Below, piece by piece: positions 15,904 through 24,525 of a stretch of 35,789 nucleotides of DNA. The stretch is from NCBI GenBank assembly GCA_900555635.1, contig USLU01000048.1, positions 1-35,789 of the forward strand. Reading direction: 5' to 3'. Every line of letters starts with the position of its first letter. Positions within the stretch are counted from its first letter, which is position 1. Made by a program: the position numbers and the translations under genes. This DNA is from an uncultured Bacteroides sp. GTDB lineage: Bacteria > Bacteroidota > Bacteroidia > Bacteroidales > Bacteroidaceae. Below the pieces are notes generated by a model. It worked only from the letters and a program-made list of their open reading frames with translations, searched no databases and was not told the origin of the DNA.

Positions 15904-17646
15904 TTATAGCATTTCTTTCAGGTGCTTGATATTCGACTCCACCGTATCAATCACCTCCTTGCCCCTCCCCATCATCATCAGCTTGGACATGGATTTGGTA
16001 AAACCCACCATTTGTTCGAACTCTACTTTCGGAGGCATGGCAAGTGCATTGGGGTCAGTCAAGATGTTCACTAGTATCGGACCCTCGGTAAGCGAGATTT
16101 CCCGCAAAGCAACTTCCATTTCATCGGGATGTCCCACGGTCAACCCACGCATCCCCATGGCACGGGCTATCATGGCAAAGTCGGGATTGTACATATCCGT
16201 CTGCCAGTCAGGCAAACCGGCTACTTCCATTTCCAGTTTTACCATGCCCAAAGCCCGGTTATTGAATACTACAATTTTAATCGGAAGTTTATACTGGGCA
16301 ACTGTAGCCAAATCGCCCATACTCATCGATAAGCCACCATCTCCACACAGTGCCCATACCTGCCTCTCGGGACAAGCCAAGGCGGCACCTATGGATTGCG
16401 GAAGTGCATTGGCCATAGATCCATGATTGAATGATCCCAACATAGAACGCCCGGCCGTAGCTGCCAGATAGCGAGCTGCCCAAACACAGGTCATGCCTGT
16501 ATCTACCGTAAAGATAGCGTCTTGTGTAGCCCATTGGCTAATTTCCGACATCACATATTCAGGATGAATTTTCCCTTCACTGCCTTTATCGAGCACATAT
16601 TCCGAAAGTGCCTTACATACTTTTTCATAAATCTTCAACTGTCGATGGAGGAAACTGTCATCGGTCTTCTTCACCAATAATGGTAAAAGTGCCTGTAACG
16701 TCAACTTCACATCTCCACATAGTCCTTGTGTTACCTTCGCTCTTCTCCCCAACCGTTCGGCATTGATATCTATCTGCACTATCTTATTCTTCTGGGGCAG
16801 AAAAGCGGAATACGGGAAATCGGTACCAAGCATCACCAATACTTCGGCTTCGTGCATACTGATGTAACCCGACGGAACACCCAGCAAACCCGTCATACCC
16901 ACCTTATAAGGATTATCATATTCCACTTCCATCTTTCCACGGAAAGTATAAGCAACAGGGGCTTTCAATATATTTGCAAGTTCTATGACTTCTGCATGAG
17001 CACCTTCACAGCCAATGCCACAAAACAAGGTTATCTTATCGCTACCATTCAGCAGTCCTGCCAGTTCGGTCAGCTCTTCGGACGAAGGCACAGTCTGTGC
17101 TTCAAGCTGGTAATTATCCTCAGAAGAATCGACTTTAGCAACAGGGGAAGCAGCCAAGTCGCCGGGCAAGCCTATCACTGCCACTCCTCTTCGGGATATA
17201 GCATTCTGTATAGCCGAATGTAACATGCGGGGAAACTGTTGCGTCGTTTCCGCCACCTCATTATAGTAACTGCATCCATCGAAAAGATGAACAGGATGGG
17301 TTTCCTGAAAATAATCCGTACCGAACTGTGAGGTAGGAATTGTAGAAGCAATAGCCAATACCGGAGCGCCCGAACGATGGGCATCGTACAGTCCGTTGAC
17401 AAGATGTACATGTCCCGGACCGCTACTACCGGCACAACATCCTAGTTTTCCAGTTAGTTGGGCTTCAGCACCGGCAGCGTATGCTCCGGTTTCCTCGTGT
17501 CGGACATGTATCCATTCTAAATTGCCATTCTGTCTTACGGCGTTGTTTACTTCATTCAAACTATCGCCAGTAATAGCGTAAATACGTTTCACACCCGCAT
17601 TCACTAATGTTTCGACCAATTGTTCTGCTACTTTTTTTGCTGCCAT
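15904..17646 (-). CDS. poxB: Thiamine-diphosphate enzyme, pyruvate oxidase/dehydrogenase (quinone) type
   Basis: A 580-aa ThDP enzyme close in length and pattern to E. coli PoxB (572 aa), a peripheral membrane flavoprotein that converts pyruvate to acetate and CO2 and reduces quinone. Seen: N-terminal ThDP domain with RIYAITGDSLNEVNNA and the catalytic glutamate in HVRHEETGAYAAGAEAQLTG; the FAD-binding middle domain; and the ThDP/Mg motif ALCGDGGLSMSMGDL...NNRALG. The C-terminus (MSKLMMMGRGKEVIDTVESN) matches the end of PoxB, where membrane attachment occurs. In an anaerobe the acceptor would be menaquinone. The start is the ATG at 17646. An acetolactate synthase role is less likely given the PoxB-like tail and no ilvN neighbour. 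Confidence 0.9.
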   Translation of the reverse strand: MAAKKVAEQLVETLVNAGVKRIYAITGDSLNEVNNAVRQNGNLEWIHVRHEETGAYAAGAEAQLTGKLGCCAGSSGPGHVHLVNGLYDAHRSGAPVLAIASTIPTSQFGTDYFQETHPVHLFDGCSYYNEVAETTQQFPRMLHSAIQNAISRRGVAVIGLPGDLAASPVAKVDSSEDNYQLEAQTVPSSEELTELAGLLNGSDKITLFCGIGCEGAHAEVIELANILKAPVAYTFRGKMEVEYDNPYKVGMTGLLGVPSGYISMHEAEVLVMLGTDFPYSAFLPQKNKIVQIDINAERLGRRAKVTQGLCGDVKLTLQALLPLLVKKTDDSFLHRQLKIYEKVCKALSEYVLDKGSEGKIHPEYVMSEISQWATQDAIFTVDTGMTCVWAARYLAATAGRSMLGSFNHGSMANALPQSIGAALACPERQVWALCGDGGLSMSMGDLATVAQYKLPIKIVVFNNRALGMVKLEMEVAGLPDWQTDMYNPDFAMIARAMGMRGLTVGHPDEMEVALREISLTEGPILVNILTDPNALAMPPKVEFEQMVGFTKSMSKLMMMGRGKEVIDTVESNIKHLKEML

Positions 17647-17762
17647 ATCCGTTCATAATTAGGAGTTAGGATAGAACAACACGCAGTGATATGAAAAGTT
17701 TGGGTATAAATATCAAACTATCTTAATGACTGAATTCTGCCCGTTTTTTACTACTTTTTGCA

Positions 17763-17770
17763 TACCTTTG
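17763..17770 (+). promoter_or_regulatory. Promoter -7 element of the hemolysin III family gene
   Basis: TACCTTTG matches TAnnTTTG, 28 bases before the ATG at 17799; the -33 region is only T-rich. Confidence 0.55.
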
Positions 17771-17798
17771 CCGTTGCTATTCTAAAATCAGCAATCGG

Positions 17799-18452
17799 AT
17801 GAACAAAAAACGGAACGGACTATTCTATACAAAAAGAGAAGAACAATTTAATGCCATTTCACATGGTATTGGCTTTGGGATGGGATTAATCGTATGTATA
17901 CTGTTCTTCGTGGAGTGCTATGAAAACAAAGACTTCTGGGGCGCTTTCGGGGTTTGTCTCTATTTCTTCGGAATGGGTGGTTCGTACCTCTTTTCCACTC
18001 TCTATCATACACTGAAACATCATAATCCGTGGAAGAAGCGGTTGCGGCAGTGGGATCATGCAGCCATATACTGGCACATTGCAGGCAGTTTTTCTCCGGT
18101 TACGCTCACCGTACTCCGTGATGTGGGTTACTGGGGATGGGGCATGTTTGCTTTTAGCTGGCTATGCGCCATCGCAGGTACTATAGTAAGTTTCCGAAAG
18201 ATGGAAGAACACAGTTACGTGGAAACGGTTTGTTTCATCACCATGGGGCTATCGATACTGGTTGTATTCAAGCAACTATATACAGTAACCCCCACCTCCT
18301 GCTACTGGATTATAGCCGAAGGTGTTTGTTACATCACCGGTGCAGTGTTCTATTCTATACGAAGACTACGATATATGCATTCCGTGTTCCATATCTTTGT
18401 ATTGGGCGGATCGGCTTGCCATATTATAGCGTTGTGGTATATACTGATGTAG
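17799..18452 (+). CDS. Hemolysin III family (PAQR-like) membrane protein
   Basis: A 217-aa integral membrane protein with seven predicted spans, of the HlyIII/YqfA family related to PAQR receptors. Family marks are EQFNAISHGIGFG in the first span, YLFSTLYHTLKHH, RQWDHAAIYWHIAGSFSP, and the final HIFVLGGSACHIIALW. The conserved Ser, His and Asp residues form the metal-site pattern of the superfamily. Despite the name, haemolytic activity is not expected to be its normal job; roles in membrane lipid balance are proposed for relatives. It is transcribed divergently from poxB. Confidence 0.92.
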   Translation: MNKKRNGLFYTKREEQFNAISHGIGFGMGLIVCILFFVECYENKDFWGAFGVCLYFFGMGGSYLFSTLYHTLKHHNPWKKRLRQWDHAAIYWHIAGSFSPVTLTVLRDVGYWGWGMFAFSWLCAIAGTIVSFRKMEEHSYVETVCFITMGLSILVVFKQLYTVTPTSCYWIIAEGVCYITGAVFYSIRRLRYMHSVFHIFVLGGSACHIIALWYILM

Positions 18453-18519
18453 ATTGTGTCGCTATAGCAATTGCTTATGTACGAAATTGCTAAAATACAT
18501 TAATATTATCCCCCTTTAC

Positions 18520-18550
18520 TTGCTTCTTTCTTTTTCTTCCTTTACGTTTG
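18520..18550 (+). promoter_or_regulatory. Promoter of the ABC/GntR operon
   Basis: TTG at 18520-18522, a 20-nt spacer and TACGTTTG at 18543-18550 fit the Bacteroides consensus well. Transcription should start near 18556, inside the palindrome that follows. Confidence 0.75.
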
Positions 18551-18552
18551 CA

Positions 18553-18574
18553 GTGTTGTACACCAGTGCAACAC
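18553..18574. promoter_or_regulatory. Operator-like inverted repeat at the ABC/GntR operon start
   Basis: GTGTTG (18553-18558) and CAACAC (18569-18574) flank 10 bases; a shorter palindrome GTGT-TGT-ACAC (18553-18563) overlaps the left arm. It lies at the predicted transcription start, where binding of the GntR-type product of the same operon would repress. Autoregulation is inference from position and family habit. Confidence 0.55.
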
Positions 18575-18584
18575 CAAGCAAGTT

Positions 18585-19409
18585 ATGATAAAAATAGAAA
18601 ACATAAGCTACGGCTACAAGACTAAACATCCTATTTTCAGCAACATATCTCTTGAAATAGGTAATGGAATTTATGGGCTTTTAGGAGAAAACGGCATAGG
18701 GAAAACGACATTATTACACCTACTCTGCGGACTACTTTTTCCGTGGGAAGGTGAATGCAGCATAAGCGGAAAAAATACAGCGGAACGAAAGCCCGAAATC
18801 CTGAGCAATTACTTCTTCCTGCCCGAAGAAATGAAGATACCTGAAAAGAGTATCCGTAACTTTGCCGCCAAGCATTCTGTATTCTATCCTCGCTTCAACA
18901 GAGAAGAATTCGAACAGAACCTCGAAGAACTTCTGATTGACGGAGATCAGAAACTCACTGCCGTTTCTTTCGGCCAGCAAAAGAAAGCCATGCTTGCCTA
19001 TGCCCTCGCCTTGCATACTCCACTTACCATTCTTGATGAACCGACCAACGGACTGGATATCACTGCGCGTCAAAACTTGAAACGTATCATCAGCCGTAGT
19101 ACAGACGATGGTGGTACACTGCTTATCTCCACCAATCAGACACATGATATAGAGAATCTGCTGGATCATCTGATTATCTTGGGGAAAGGCGAAATTCTAA
19201 TGAACAGTTCTTTGGACGAAATCAGTTCCCGACTGCTCTTTGCTCACACCAGTCAGTTACCCGAAAATTGTATTTACAGCGAACAGGACTTGTCCGGCTA
19301 TTTCTCCATTCTGCCCAATGAAGAGGAAGAAGAGAACACTCCTGACATCGAACTATTATACAAAGCTGTGATACAACAAACTGAAAAGATAAAAGACATA
19401 TTTAAATAG
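18585..19409 (+). CDS. ABC transporter ATP-binding protein
   Basis: A 274-aa ABC ATPase of the kind paired with YtrA-type GntR regulators. Seen: Walker A GENGIGKTT (34-42), signature VSFGQQKKA (127-135), and Walker B TILDEPTNGLD (148-158). The switch (H-loop) position reads ISTNQTHDIE, so the usual histidine appears to be Asn184; a histidine occurs three residues later. The C-terminal 60 residues are an acidic accessory tail. The membrane partner follows after 11 bases. In relatives such exporters handle antimicrobial or envelope-stress compounds, but no substrate can be read here. Confidence 0.92.
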   Translation: MIKIENISYGYKTKHPIFSNISLEIGNGIYGLLGENGIGKTTLLHLLCGLLFPWEGECSISGKNTAERKPEILSNYFFLPEEMKIPEKSIRNFAAKHSVFYPRFNREEFEQNLEELLIDGDQKLTAVSFGQQKKAMLAYALALHTPLTILDEPTNGLDITARQNLKRIISRSTDDGGTLLISTNQTHDIENLLDHLIILGKGEILMNSSLDEISSRLLFAHTSQLPENCIYSEQDLSGYFSILPNEEEEENTPDIELLYKAVIQQTEKIKDIFK

Positions 19410-19420
19410 GAACAAAATAT

Positions 19421-20188
19421 ATGAACGCAACTTTCAACTTGAAACGCTTCTTACTGCTGGAACAATATAACCTGCAAGAAACCTGTAAGCACCTTCTATG
19501 GAGTGCCGGTATAGTACTCAGCATTTGCTTGTTGTGTATGTTGTTCGACTTAAACCATGGAGCAGCCTATTTAAGTAACCAATCATCTGCCACCAGCTTT
19601 GTGAAATATACTATTTGGTTTCTCCTCATTGCTCCCTGTCTGTTGGAAACAAACCTCACAAAACGTAATTCCACGCTCTATATACTACTGCCAGCTTCAG
19701 TATTCGAGAAGTTCTTACACATCTGGATAAAATACCTGTTGCTGCTTCCTGCCTTCTGCGCCCTATTGATACTTTGTTTAAATAGCCTGTTTTCATTAAC
19801 CGATATCACTTATTTGAAGGTTTTCTCAAGAGACATCGCGTCCTATGAAGCACAAAAAGACTATATAATAACTTTTAGCATTCTACAAGCTACCTTCTTC
19901 ATCGGATACTTCGGCTTTAAACGGCAAATGTTACTGAAAAGTCTGGCAATATCAGTTGCCCTTTTCTCTATCTGCATGGGGATCATCTTTGTAATAGTAT
20001 CCCTAATGCCCGAAAAGGCACCGGAAGGCTATTGGGTAGACAACTTAGGCACTTGGCCACGTACCAACTACCCTTTGTCAGCCACTACACTGACAATTGT
20101 GAACTTCTGCAACTATGCAGTCCCTATCTGTTTTGTACTCGGTTCGTGGGTATCAAGTTACTTCTTGTTGAAGGAAAAACAACTATAA
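19421..20188 (+). CDS. ABC transporter membrane subunit (hypothetical permease)
   Basis: A 255-aa protein with about six hydrophobic spans (around residues 25-44, 62-78, 100-122, 146-166, 170-194 and 228-250) and no signal peptide or extracellular domain. It has no strong family motif that I recognise; its place between an ABC ATPase and a GntR regulator, with gaps of 11 and 3 bases, marks it as the membrane component of the same transporter. The topology is read by eye only. Confidence 0.82.
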   Translation: MNATFNLKRFLLLEQYNLQETCKHLLWSAGIVLSICLLCMLFDLNHGAAYLSNQSSATSFVKYTIWFLLIAPCLLETNLTKRNSTLYILLPASVFEKFLHIWIKYLLLLPAFCALLILCLNSLFSLTDITYLKVFSRDIASYEAQKDYIITFSILQATFFIGYFGFKRQMLLKSLAISVALFSICMGIIFVIVSLMPEKAPEGYWVDNLGTWPRTNYPLSATTLTIVNFCNYAVPICFVLGSWVSSYFLLKEKQL

Positions 20189-20191
20189 GCT

Positions 20192-20560
20192 ATGGATTTC
20201 AAAACCAACAAACCGATATATCAGCAGATTGTTGACTTTTGTTTCAGCAAGATACTCACCCGCGAATGGCACGCAGAAGAGCGAGTAGTCTCTGTCAGAG
20301 AACTATCCGCACAGCTCACCGTAAACTCGCGTACCGTGCTGAAAGCTTACGAATACCTACAAGTAGAAAATATCATTTATCCTGAACGAGGCATGGGTTT
20401 TTATCTATCAAAGGATGCCGTGAAAAAGGTGATGAGGATACAGAAGAAAGAGTTTTTTGATAATCAACTTGCCGATACCTTCCGCCAAATGGAGCTACTC
20501 GGCATCAGCATAGATGAAATAATAGAACGATATAATAATCTTAAAAAAAACAGTTCATGA
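20192..20560 (+). CDS. GntR family regulator, YtrA subfamily
   Basis: A 122-aa protein with an N-terminal winged helix (NKPIYQQIVDFCFSKIL, VSVRELSAQLTVNSRTVLKAYEYLQ, GMGFYLS) and a short helical C-terminal tail (MELLGISIDEIIERYNN). The small effector-less tail is typical of the YtrA subfamily, which usually represses its own ABC-transporter operon. Here it is the third gene of such an operon. Its stop codon overlaps the start of a 37-codon ORF (ATGA at 20557-20560). Confidence 0.92.
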   Translation: MDFKTNKPIYQQIVDFCFSKILTREWHAEERVVSVRELSAQLTVNSRTVLKAYEYLQVENIIYPERGMGFYLSKDAVKKVMRIQKKEFFDNQLADTFRQMELLGISIDEIIERYNNLKKNSS

Positions 20561-20670
20561 AGAGATATGCAAAAATTGCACTATGGATTACCTTCGGGCT
20601 TCTCTTTGGACTTATTATTGTAAAAGTAGTTACACTGATGTACGGTATTAATTCCTTTGTACAGTCATAG
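20557..20670 (+). CDS. 37-aa single-span membrane peptide, overlapping the GntR gene
   Basis: The ATG at 20557 overlaps the GntR stop as ATGA, and the frame runs 37 codons to the TAG at 20668-20670. The product starts MKRYAKIALWITFGLLFGLI and ends VVTLMYGINSFVQS: a basic N-terminus, then one hydrophobic span of about 21 residues (roughly 8-28). It is too short for usual gene callers. The four-base overlap suggests translational coupling and thus a fourth member of the ABC operon, perhaps a small transporter subunit or regulator. Its function is unknown; chance cannot be fully excluded for so short a frame. Confidence 0.65.
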   Translation: MKRYAKIALWITFGLLFGLIIVKVVTLMYGINSFVQS

Positions 20671-20741
20671 TATCCATCGCATAGCCGAAAAAGAGTAAAT
20701 ATTTGAAATACAACATATAGAATCTTCCCATACAGGGAGGA

Positions 20742-20754
20742 GTGTTCTTTACAC
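20742..20754. promoter_or_regulatory. Possible second operator before the OMP gene
   Basis: GTGT-TCTTT-ACAC (20742-20754), inside AGTGTTCTTTACACACC, resembles the GTGT-TGT-ACAC part of the operon operator at 18553. It lies 36 bases before the OMP start codon. The resemblance is short and could be chance. Confidence 0.3.
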
Positions 20755-20790
20755 ACCTAAATCAATAATAATATACTAATACGAACAGAT

Positions 20791-23121
20791 ATGAAAACAA
20801 AACTTTTTTTACTACTGATGATCTTCTCCGTACTCAGCATGAAGGCTCAGACATTATCCATAAAGGGACGTGTTACGGATAGCTCCCAAGAATCAATCAT
20901 AGCCGCTAATGTATCTTTGTGGAGAACAGACTCTACCTTGGTTACAGGAGTTACTTCGGATGCGCAAGGTAAATTTGCCCTTCACAAAATAAAACAAGGC
21001 AATTATCGATTGTCCGTCTCATTCATAGGCTACCGGAGTGAAATCCTCCTGTTAAATCTGAATAAAAATATTGATTTGGGAGATATCGCCCTTCAGGAAG
21101 ATGCAGTGAATTTAGGAGAAGTTACAGTATCGGCAAGTAATGTGCTGCAACGGGTCGACAGACAAATAATATTGCCTACTGAAAGTCAACTGAAACGTTC
21201 CTTCGGTGCATACGACCTATTGGATAATCTGGGAATTGCCCGCCTTCAAGTGGATAAATTCACCAACAATATGAGTATCAGTGGCGGTGGCGCTGTACAA
21301 ACCCGTGTCAATGGCATCAAAGTGACGGATAAGGAACTGGCTGCTATAAGAGCGAAAGATATATTGCGCGTGGAGTTCATAGAAGATCCCGGAAAGCAGT
21401 ATGGCGATGAAGAATTGGGTGCTGTTGTCAACATCATCCTGAAACGTCGTGAAACGGGCGGTATTGTAAACTTTCAATTTTCAGACTCGCCCCATACACT
21501 TTGGGGAGAGAACTTTCTGGCAGCGAAATTCAATTATAAGAATTCCGAATGGGGAATTGATTATTTCAATAAAAACGGTAAATATCATAGTCGCCTAGAA
21601 TCTCAGGAAACCTTCTTCCTGGGCGACCGTACCATAGACCGGATCAAAGAAGGTATACAGGATGAATCGACTACTCTTAGCCTGATTAATAATCTGAACC
21701 TTACCTACAACTTAACCAAACCGGACAAGTATGTATTCAATGCCATCTTCCGAAACAGCATCAACAACGTTCCTTATCAGAACGAACTGAACAAGATGTG
21801 GGCGGTAGGAGCCAATGAGTCAATCTTCTCCTATACCCATAATCATACTTCCAGTTATTCTCCGGCACTCGACCTTTACTTCCAGCATACCCTACCCCAC
21901 CGGCAGAGCATCCAACTGAACGTAACGGGAACATTGATACATACGAAAAATAACCGAAAATATAAAGAATACAAAGAAGTAAGCAAACCGCTGGCAGACA
22001 TCCTGACACTTGTGGATGGTGATAAACGTTCCGTCATTGGTGAAGCCATCTACGATAAGAGTTTCAATAATGTGAAATTAAGTGGTGGTGCCCGCCATTA
22101 TCAGATGAGAACGGAAAATGAATACAAAGGCTCCAATCCTACCACATCTAAAATGGATCAGACGCAAACATCTGCTTTTTTCGAGGTGCAGGGCAAAGTA
22201 AAAGATTTCAGTTACGCAGGCAGTGTGGGCATGACGCGTGCTTGGTTCAAGGAGGGAGATGAGAATCACACCTACTATACTTTCACTCCTACTGTGCGAT
22301 TGAGCTATAATTTGAAGAAAGCAGGTTTCTTGCGGTATCGTTTCAATATCAGTCCTGCCATACCATCTCTAGGAGCATTGACAGATGTAGAGCAGGCAAT
22401 AGATACCCTCCAAATAGTTCGAGGTAATCCGTTGCTGAAAACATACCAACAGTTCACAAACTCTTTATCTTACAGCTATTCGAAAAAGAAGTTTAATGCC
22501 AATCTTAGCATACGCCACCAATATTATGACAATCCCATCATGGAAAGTGTATTCGTAGAAAACGGCAAACTGATATTAATGGACGAAAATCAGAAGTCCT
22601 ATCAAAGTCTCAACGGGGAGTTAATGATCGGAACCAACGGGGCTGATCTTTTCGGTCTGAAAGATTTCCTGACACTCTATGCCTCAGTAGGCTGTACCCG
22701 AACTTGGTCGGAAGGTTTGCAATACAATCATACGTACAACGACTTTTACTATAATCTAATGGTACAATTGCAATACAAAAATTTCTCTTTGGGAGGACAA
22801 TTCCGGAAAGTACAAAACTACTTATATGGTGAAACCATCAAAAAAAGTGAAAATCAAACAGTACTTATGGCAATGTACACCAAACAGAACTTTCAGGCAG
22901 GACTAGGCGTGATGTTCCCTTTTACGAACAACTATAAAGTGGGAAAAGAAAGAATCAGTTCGGTTGCTCCTTTCCAATCAGAAACATTTGTAAGGGAGAC
23001 AGGACAAATGTTTGTGCTCCGTGTAGGTTATACGTTTGAATTCGGACGCAAACACAAAGCAGGAAACAAAGCATTGGACAACAGTGATACGGATAGCGGT
23101 ATCATCAATTTACAGAAATAA
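20791..23121 (+). CDS. Outer-membrane beta-barrel protein with CarboxypepD_reg-like domain (TonB-receptor-like)
   Basis: A 776-aa protein. Residues 1-20 (MKTKLFLLLMIFSVLSMKAQ) form a signal peptide. A carboxypeptidase-regulatory-like domain follows (about 24-108, RVTDSSQESIIAANVSLWRTDSTLVTG... VSFIGYRSE). A plug-like region contains ILRVEFIEDPGKQYGDEELGAVVNIILKRR. The barrel is of the outer-membrane protein beta-barrel 3 type (NLTYNLTKPDKYVFNAIFRN...SPALDLYFQHTLP). It ends with a Lys-rich tail rather than an aromatic residue, which is common in this group. The cargo is unknown. It begins 120 bp after the 37-aa peptide and may be part of, or coregulated with, the ABC/GntR unit; no strong promoter of its own was seen. 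Confidence 0.88.
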   Translation: MKTKLFLLLMIFSVLSMKAQTLSIKGRVTDSSQESIIAANVSLWRTDSTLVTGVTSDAQGKFALHKIKQGNYRLSVSFIGYRSEILLLNLNKNIDLGDIALQEDAVNLGEVTVSASNVLQRVDRQIILPTESQLKRSFGAYDLLDNLGIARLQVDKFTNNMSISGGGAVQTRVNGIKVTDKELAAIRAKDILRVEFIEDPGKQYGDEELGAVVNIILKRRETGGIVNFQFSDSPHTLWGENFLAAKFNYKNSEWGIDYFNKNGKYHSRLESQETFFLGDRTIDRIKEGIQDESTTLSLINNLNLTYNLTKPDKYVFNAIFRNSINNVPYQNELNKMWAVGANESIFSYTHNHTSSYSPALDLYFQHTLPHRQSIQLNVTGTLIHTKNNRKYKEYKEVSKPLADILTLVDGDKRSVIGEAIYDKSFNNVKLSGGARHYQMRTENEYKGSNPTTSKMDQTQTSAFFEVQGKVKDFSYAGSVGMTRAWFKEGDENHTYYTFTPTVRLSYNLKKAGFLRYRFNISPAIPSLGALTDVEQAIDTLQIVRGNPLLKTYQQFTNSLSYSYSKKKFNANLSIRHQYYDNPIMESVFVENGKLILMDENQKSYQSLNGELMIGTNGADLFGLKDFLTLYASVGCTRTWSEGLQYNHTYNDFYYNLMVQLQYKNFSLGGQFRKVQNYLYGETIKKSENQTVLMAMYTKQNFQAGLGVMFPFTNNYKVGKERISSVAPFQSETFVRETGQMFVLRVGYTFEFGRKHKAGNKALDNSDTDSGIINLQK

Positions 23122-23152
23122 ATTCTCAAATATTTCTCTCTGTGAAGAGTGC

Positions 23153-23230
23153 CCCGAAGGAGAAGGTGGAAGAATTATACCGATTGCTTCATGTATAATT
23201 AATTACCTATATATGCCACCTCCCTTCGGG
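23153..23230. terminator. Long hairpin between convergent OMP and HpaII-type genes
   Basis: CCCGAAGG and AGGTGG (23153-23169) pair with CCACCT and CCTTCGGG (23216-23230) around a 46-base loop, followed by TATTTTATTA. It suits a terminator between convergent genes; the loop is longer than usual. Confidence 0.6.
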
Positions 23231-23277
23231 TATTTTATTACATAATCATCGTTAACGTACTTTCCGCTAACCTCTTC

Positions 23278-24402
23278 TCATCGTTTTACAAATCCTATTT
23301 TTGCATTTAATTTGAAATAATAAACCCCGTTCTCACGCTCCAGGAAACCGTACTTATCTTTATCTACCGAACTCTTCTCAAATCGGGTATTAAAGAAAAG
23401 AAAGTCAGCAAATGTCCGGCGTTCCGATTTGTGATAACAAAGAACTTCACCGTTGGCATTCGTAAGGAACATACCTTCTACGGCAGAGTCCGTACCGTTA
23501 TAGATCTTTGCAGGGCGCATACCTAGAGCAAGTGCCAAGAGGAATTGTTTCATTTTGAACTCATAGAAACCGTGCTTATTTATCAGTTCATCCTTTATTT
23601 TCAAAACATTCATCTCTTTGATGCGCTCCGTCAGTTCGCTGACACGAGTCGTACCATCCAAGTGCATGATACGAACCATTTCTGCCAACATGCGGGGAAA
23701 GTGAAGGTCTACCATCAATAGATTGCAGCGAAACACGCGGTCGGCTACATCAGAATATTTTAAAACGCCTCCCAAACGTTCTATCATCATCATGCGCTCG
23801 GCAACTTCCGTAGGAGATTCCGGCAAAGCATTCACTTTATTGACAGTGGGAACGGCAAACTTAATACCACTTTGTTCCAGTTTCAGATTAGCCGTACGAC
23901 CTCCATCCAGCAAAGGATTCATAGGACTAAGGCGGCAACGAACATTGAAGCCCGTCAACGGAGCTTCAGGATGCCAAAAAGCAACAGAGAAGTCGGTACG
24001 GTCTTCAGTTTTAGCTTCGAGGTCAAAGATGTTGACTGCATCGAGAAAAGCCTCCAAGCCTTCGGATATTTCAATTTCCTCCCCGGCAGTATTCTTTAAA
24101 TGATGAAAGACAATCTCTGCCGCAGCAGCAAAATCTTCGCGTGGAATGGATAGCGGTTCTTTGTCCGATGGTATGAATGTACCGTTCTTTTCCGTCGTAC
24201 CACCGACAATACGCACTTCCTCTTCGCCTATGTAATAACGGCGAGTACCGTCATGTTCCTCTCTTTGTATCAGCGCAATGGGCCAACACTTTGTTTCATC
24301 CTTCTGAGCTTTCGGTGTACCCAAAGAAACTTTTCCATCTGCCAGCAGGCGAAAGAATGTGTAGAGTTCACCTAATTCACGCTTGGTCGCTTCAAATGCC
24401 AT
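23278..24402 (-). CDS. HpaII-type type II restriction endonuclease
   Basis: A 374-aa protein of the RE_HpaII family. Characteristic stretches are MAFEATKRELGELYTFFRLL, WPIALIQREEHDGTRRYYIG, EDRTDFSVAFWHPEAPLTGF, MNPLLDGGRTANLKLEQSG, KHGFYEFKMKQFLLALALGM and KYGFLERENGVYYFKLNAKI. HpaII cuts unmethylated CCGG. Family enzymes are normally paired with a cytosine-C5 methyltransferase, but no methyltransferase gene is present on either side. The ATG at 24402 is chosen because the TATCTTTG promoter element lies inside the 17-codon upstream extension. The gene is intact and has its own promoter. The family call rests on remembered sequence pattern, not a search. Confidence 0.85.
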   Translation of the reverse strand: MAFEATKRELGELYTFFRLLADGKVSLGTPKAQKDETKCWPIALIQREEHDGTRRYYIGEEEVRIVGGTTEKNGTFIPSDKEPLSIPREDFAAAAEIVFHHLKNTAGEEIEISEGLEAFLDAVNIFDLEAKTEDRTDFSVAFWHPEAPLTGFNVRCRLSPMNPLLDGGRTANLKLEQSGIKFAVPTVNKVNALPESPTEVAERMMMIERLGGVLKYSDVADRVFRCNLLMVDLHFPRMLAEMVRIMHLDGTTRVSELTERIKEMNVLKIKDELINKHGFYEFKMKQFLLALALGMRPAKIYNGTDSAVEGMFLTNANGEVLCYHKSERRTFADFLFFNTRFEKSSVDKDKYGFLERENGVYYFKLNAKIGFVKR

Positions 24403-24430
24403 ATCTACTTGAATTTTTATTAAATGCGCA

Positions 24431-24438
24431 CAAAGATA
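24431..24438 (-). promoter_or_regulatory. Promoter -7 element of the HpaII-type gene
   Basis: TATCTTTG on the minus strand matches TAnnTTTG, 28 bases before the chosen start codon; no clear -33 element at the usual distance. Confidence 0.5.
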
Positions 24439-24525
24439 AGTAAATCCATACAAAAGAAAGTGAATTGATAAACTATTTCCATAAGGGTATGTTTTAACAG
24501 ATATGTAAAATTCAACACTCGTATT

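Noticed and set aside
15089..17223. Long opposite-strand frames within gcvP (15089-15616) and poxB (16726-17223)
   Set aside because: Both are complementary to well-conserved enzymes and carry no family pattern.
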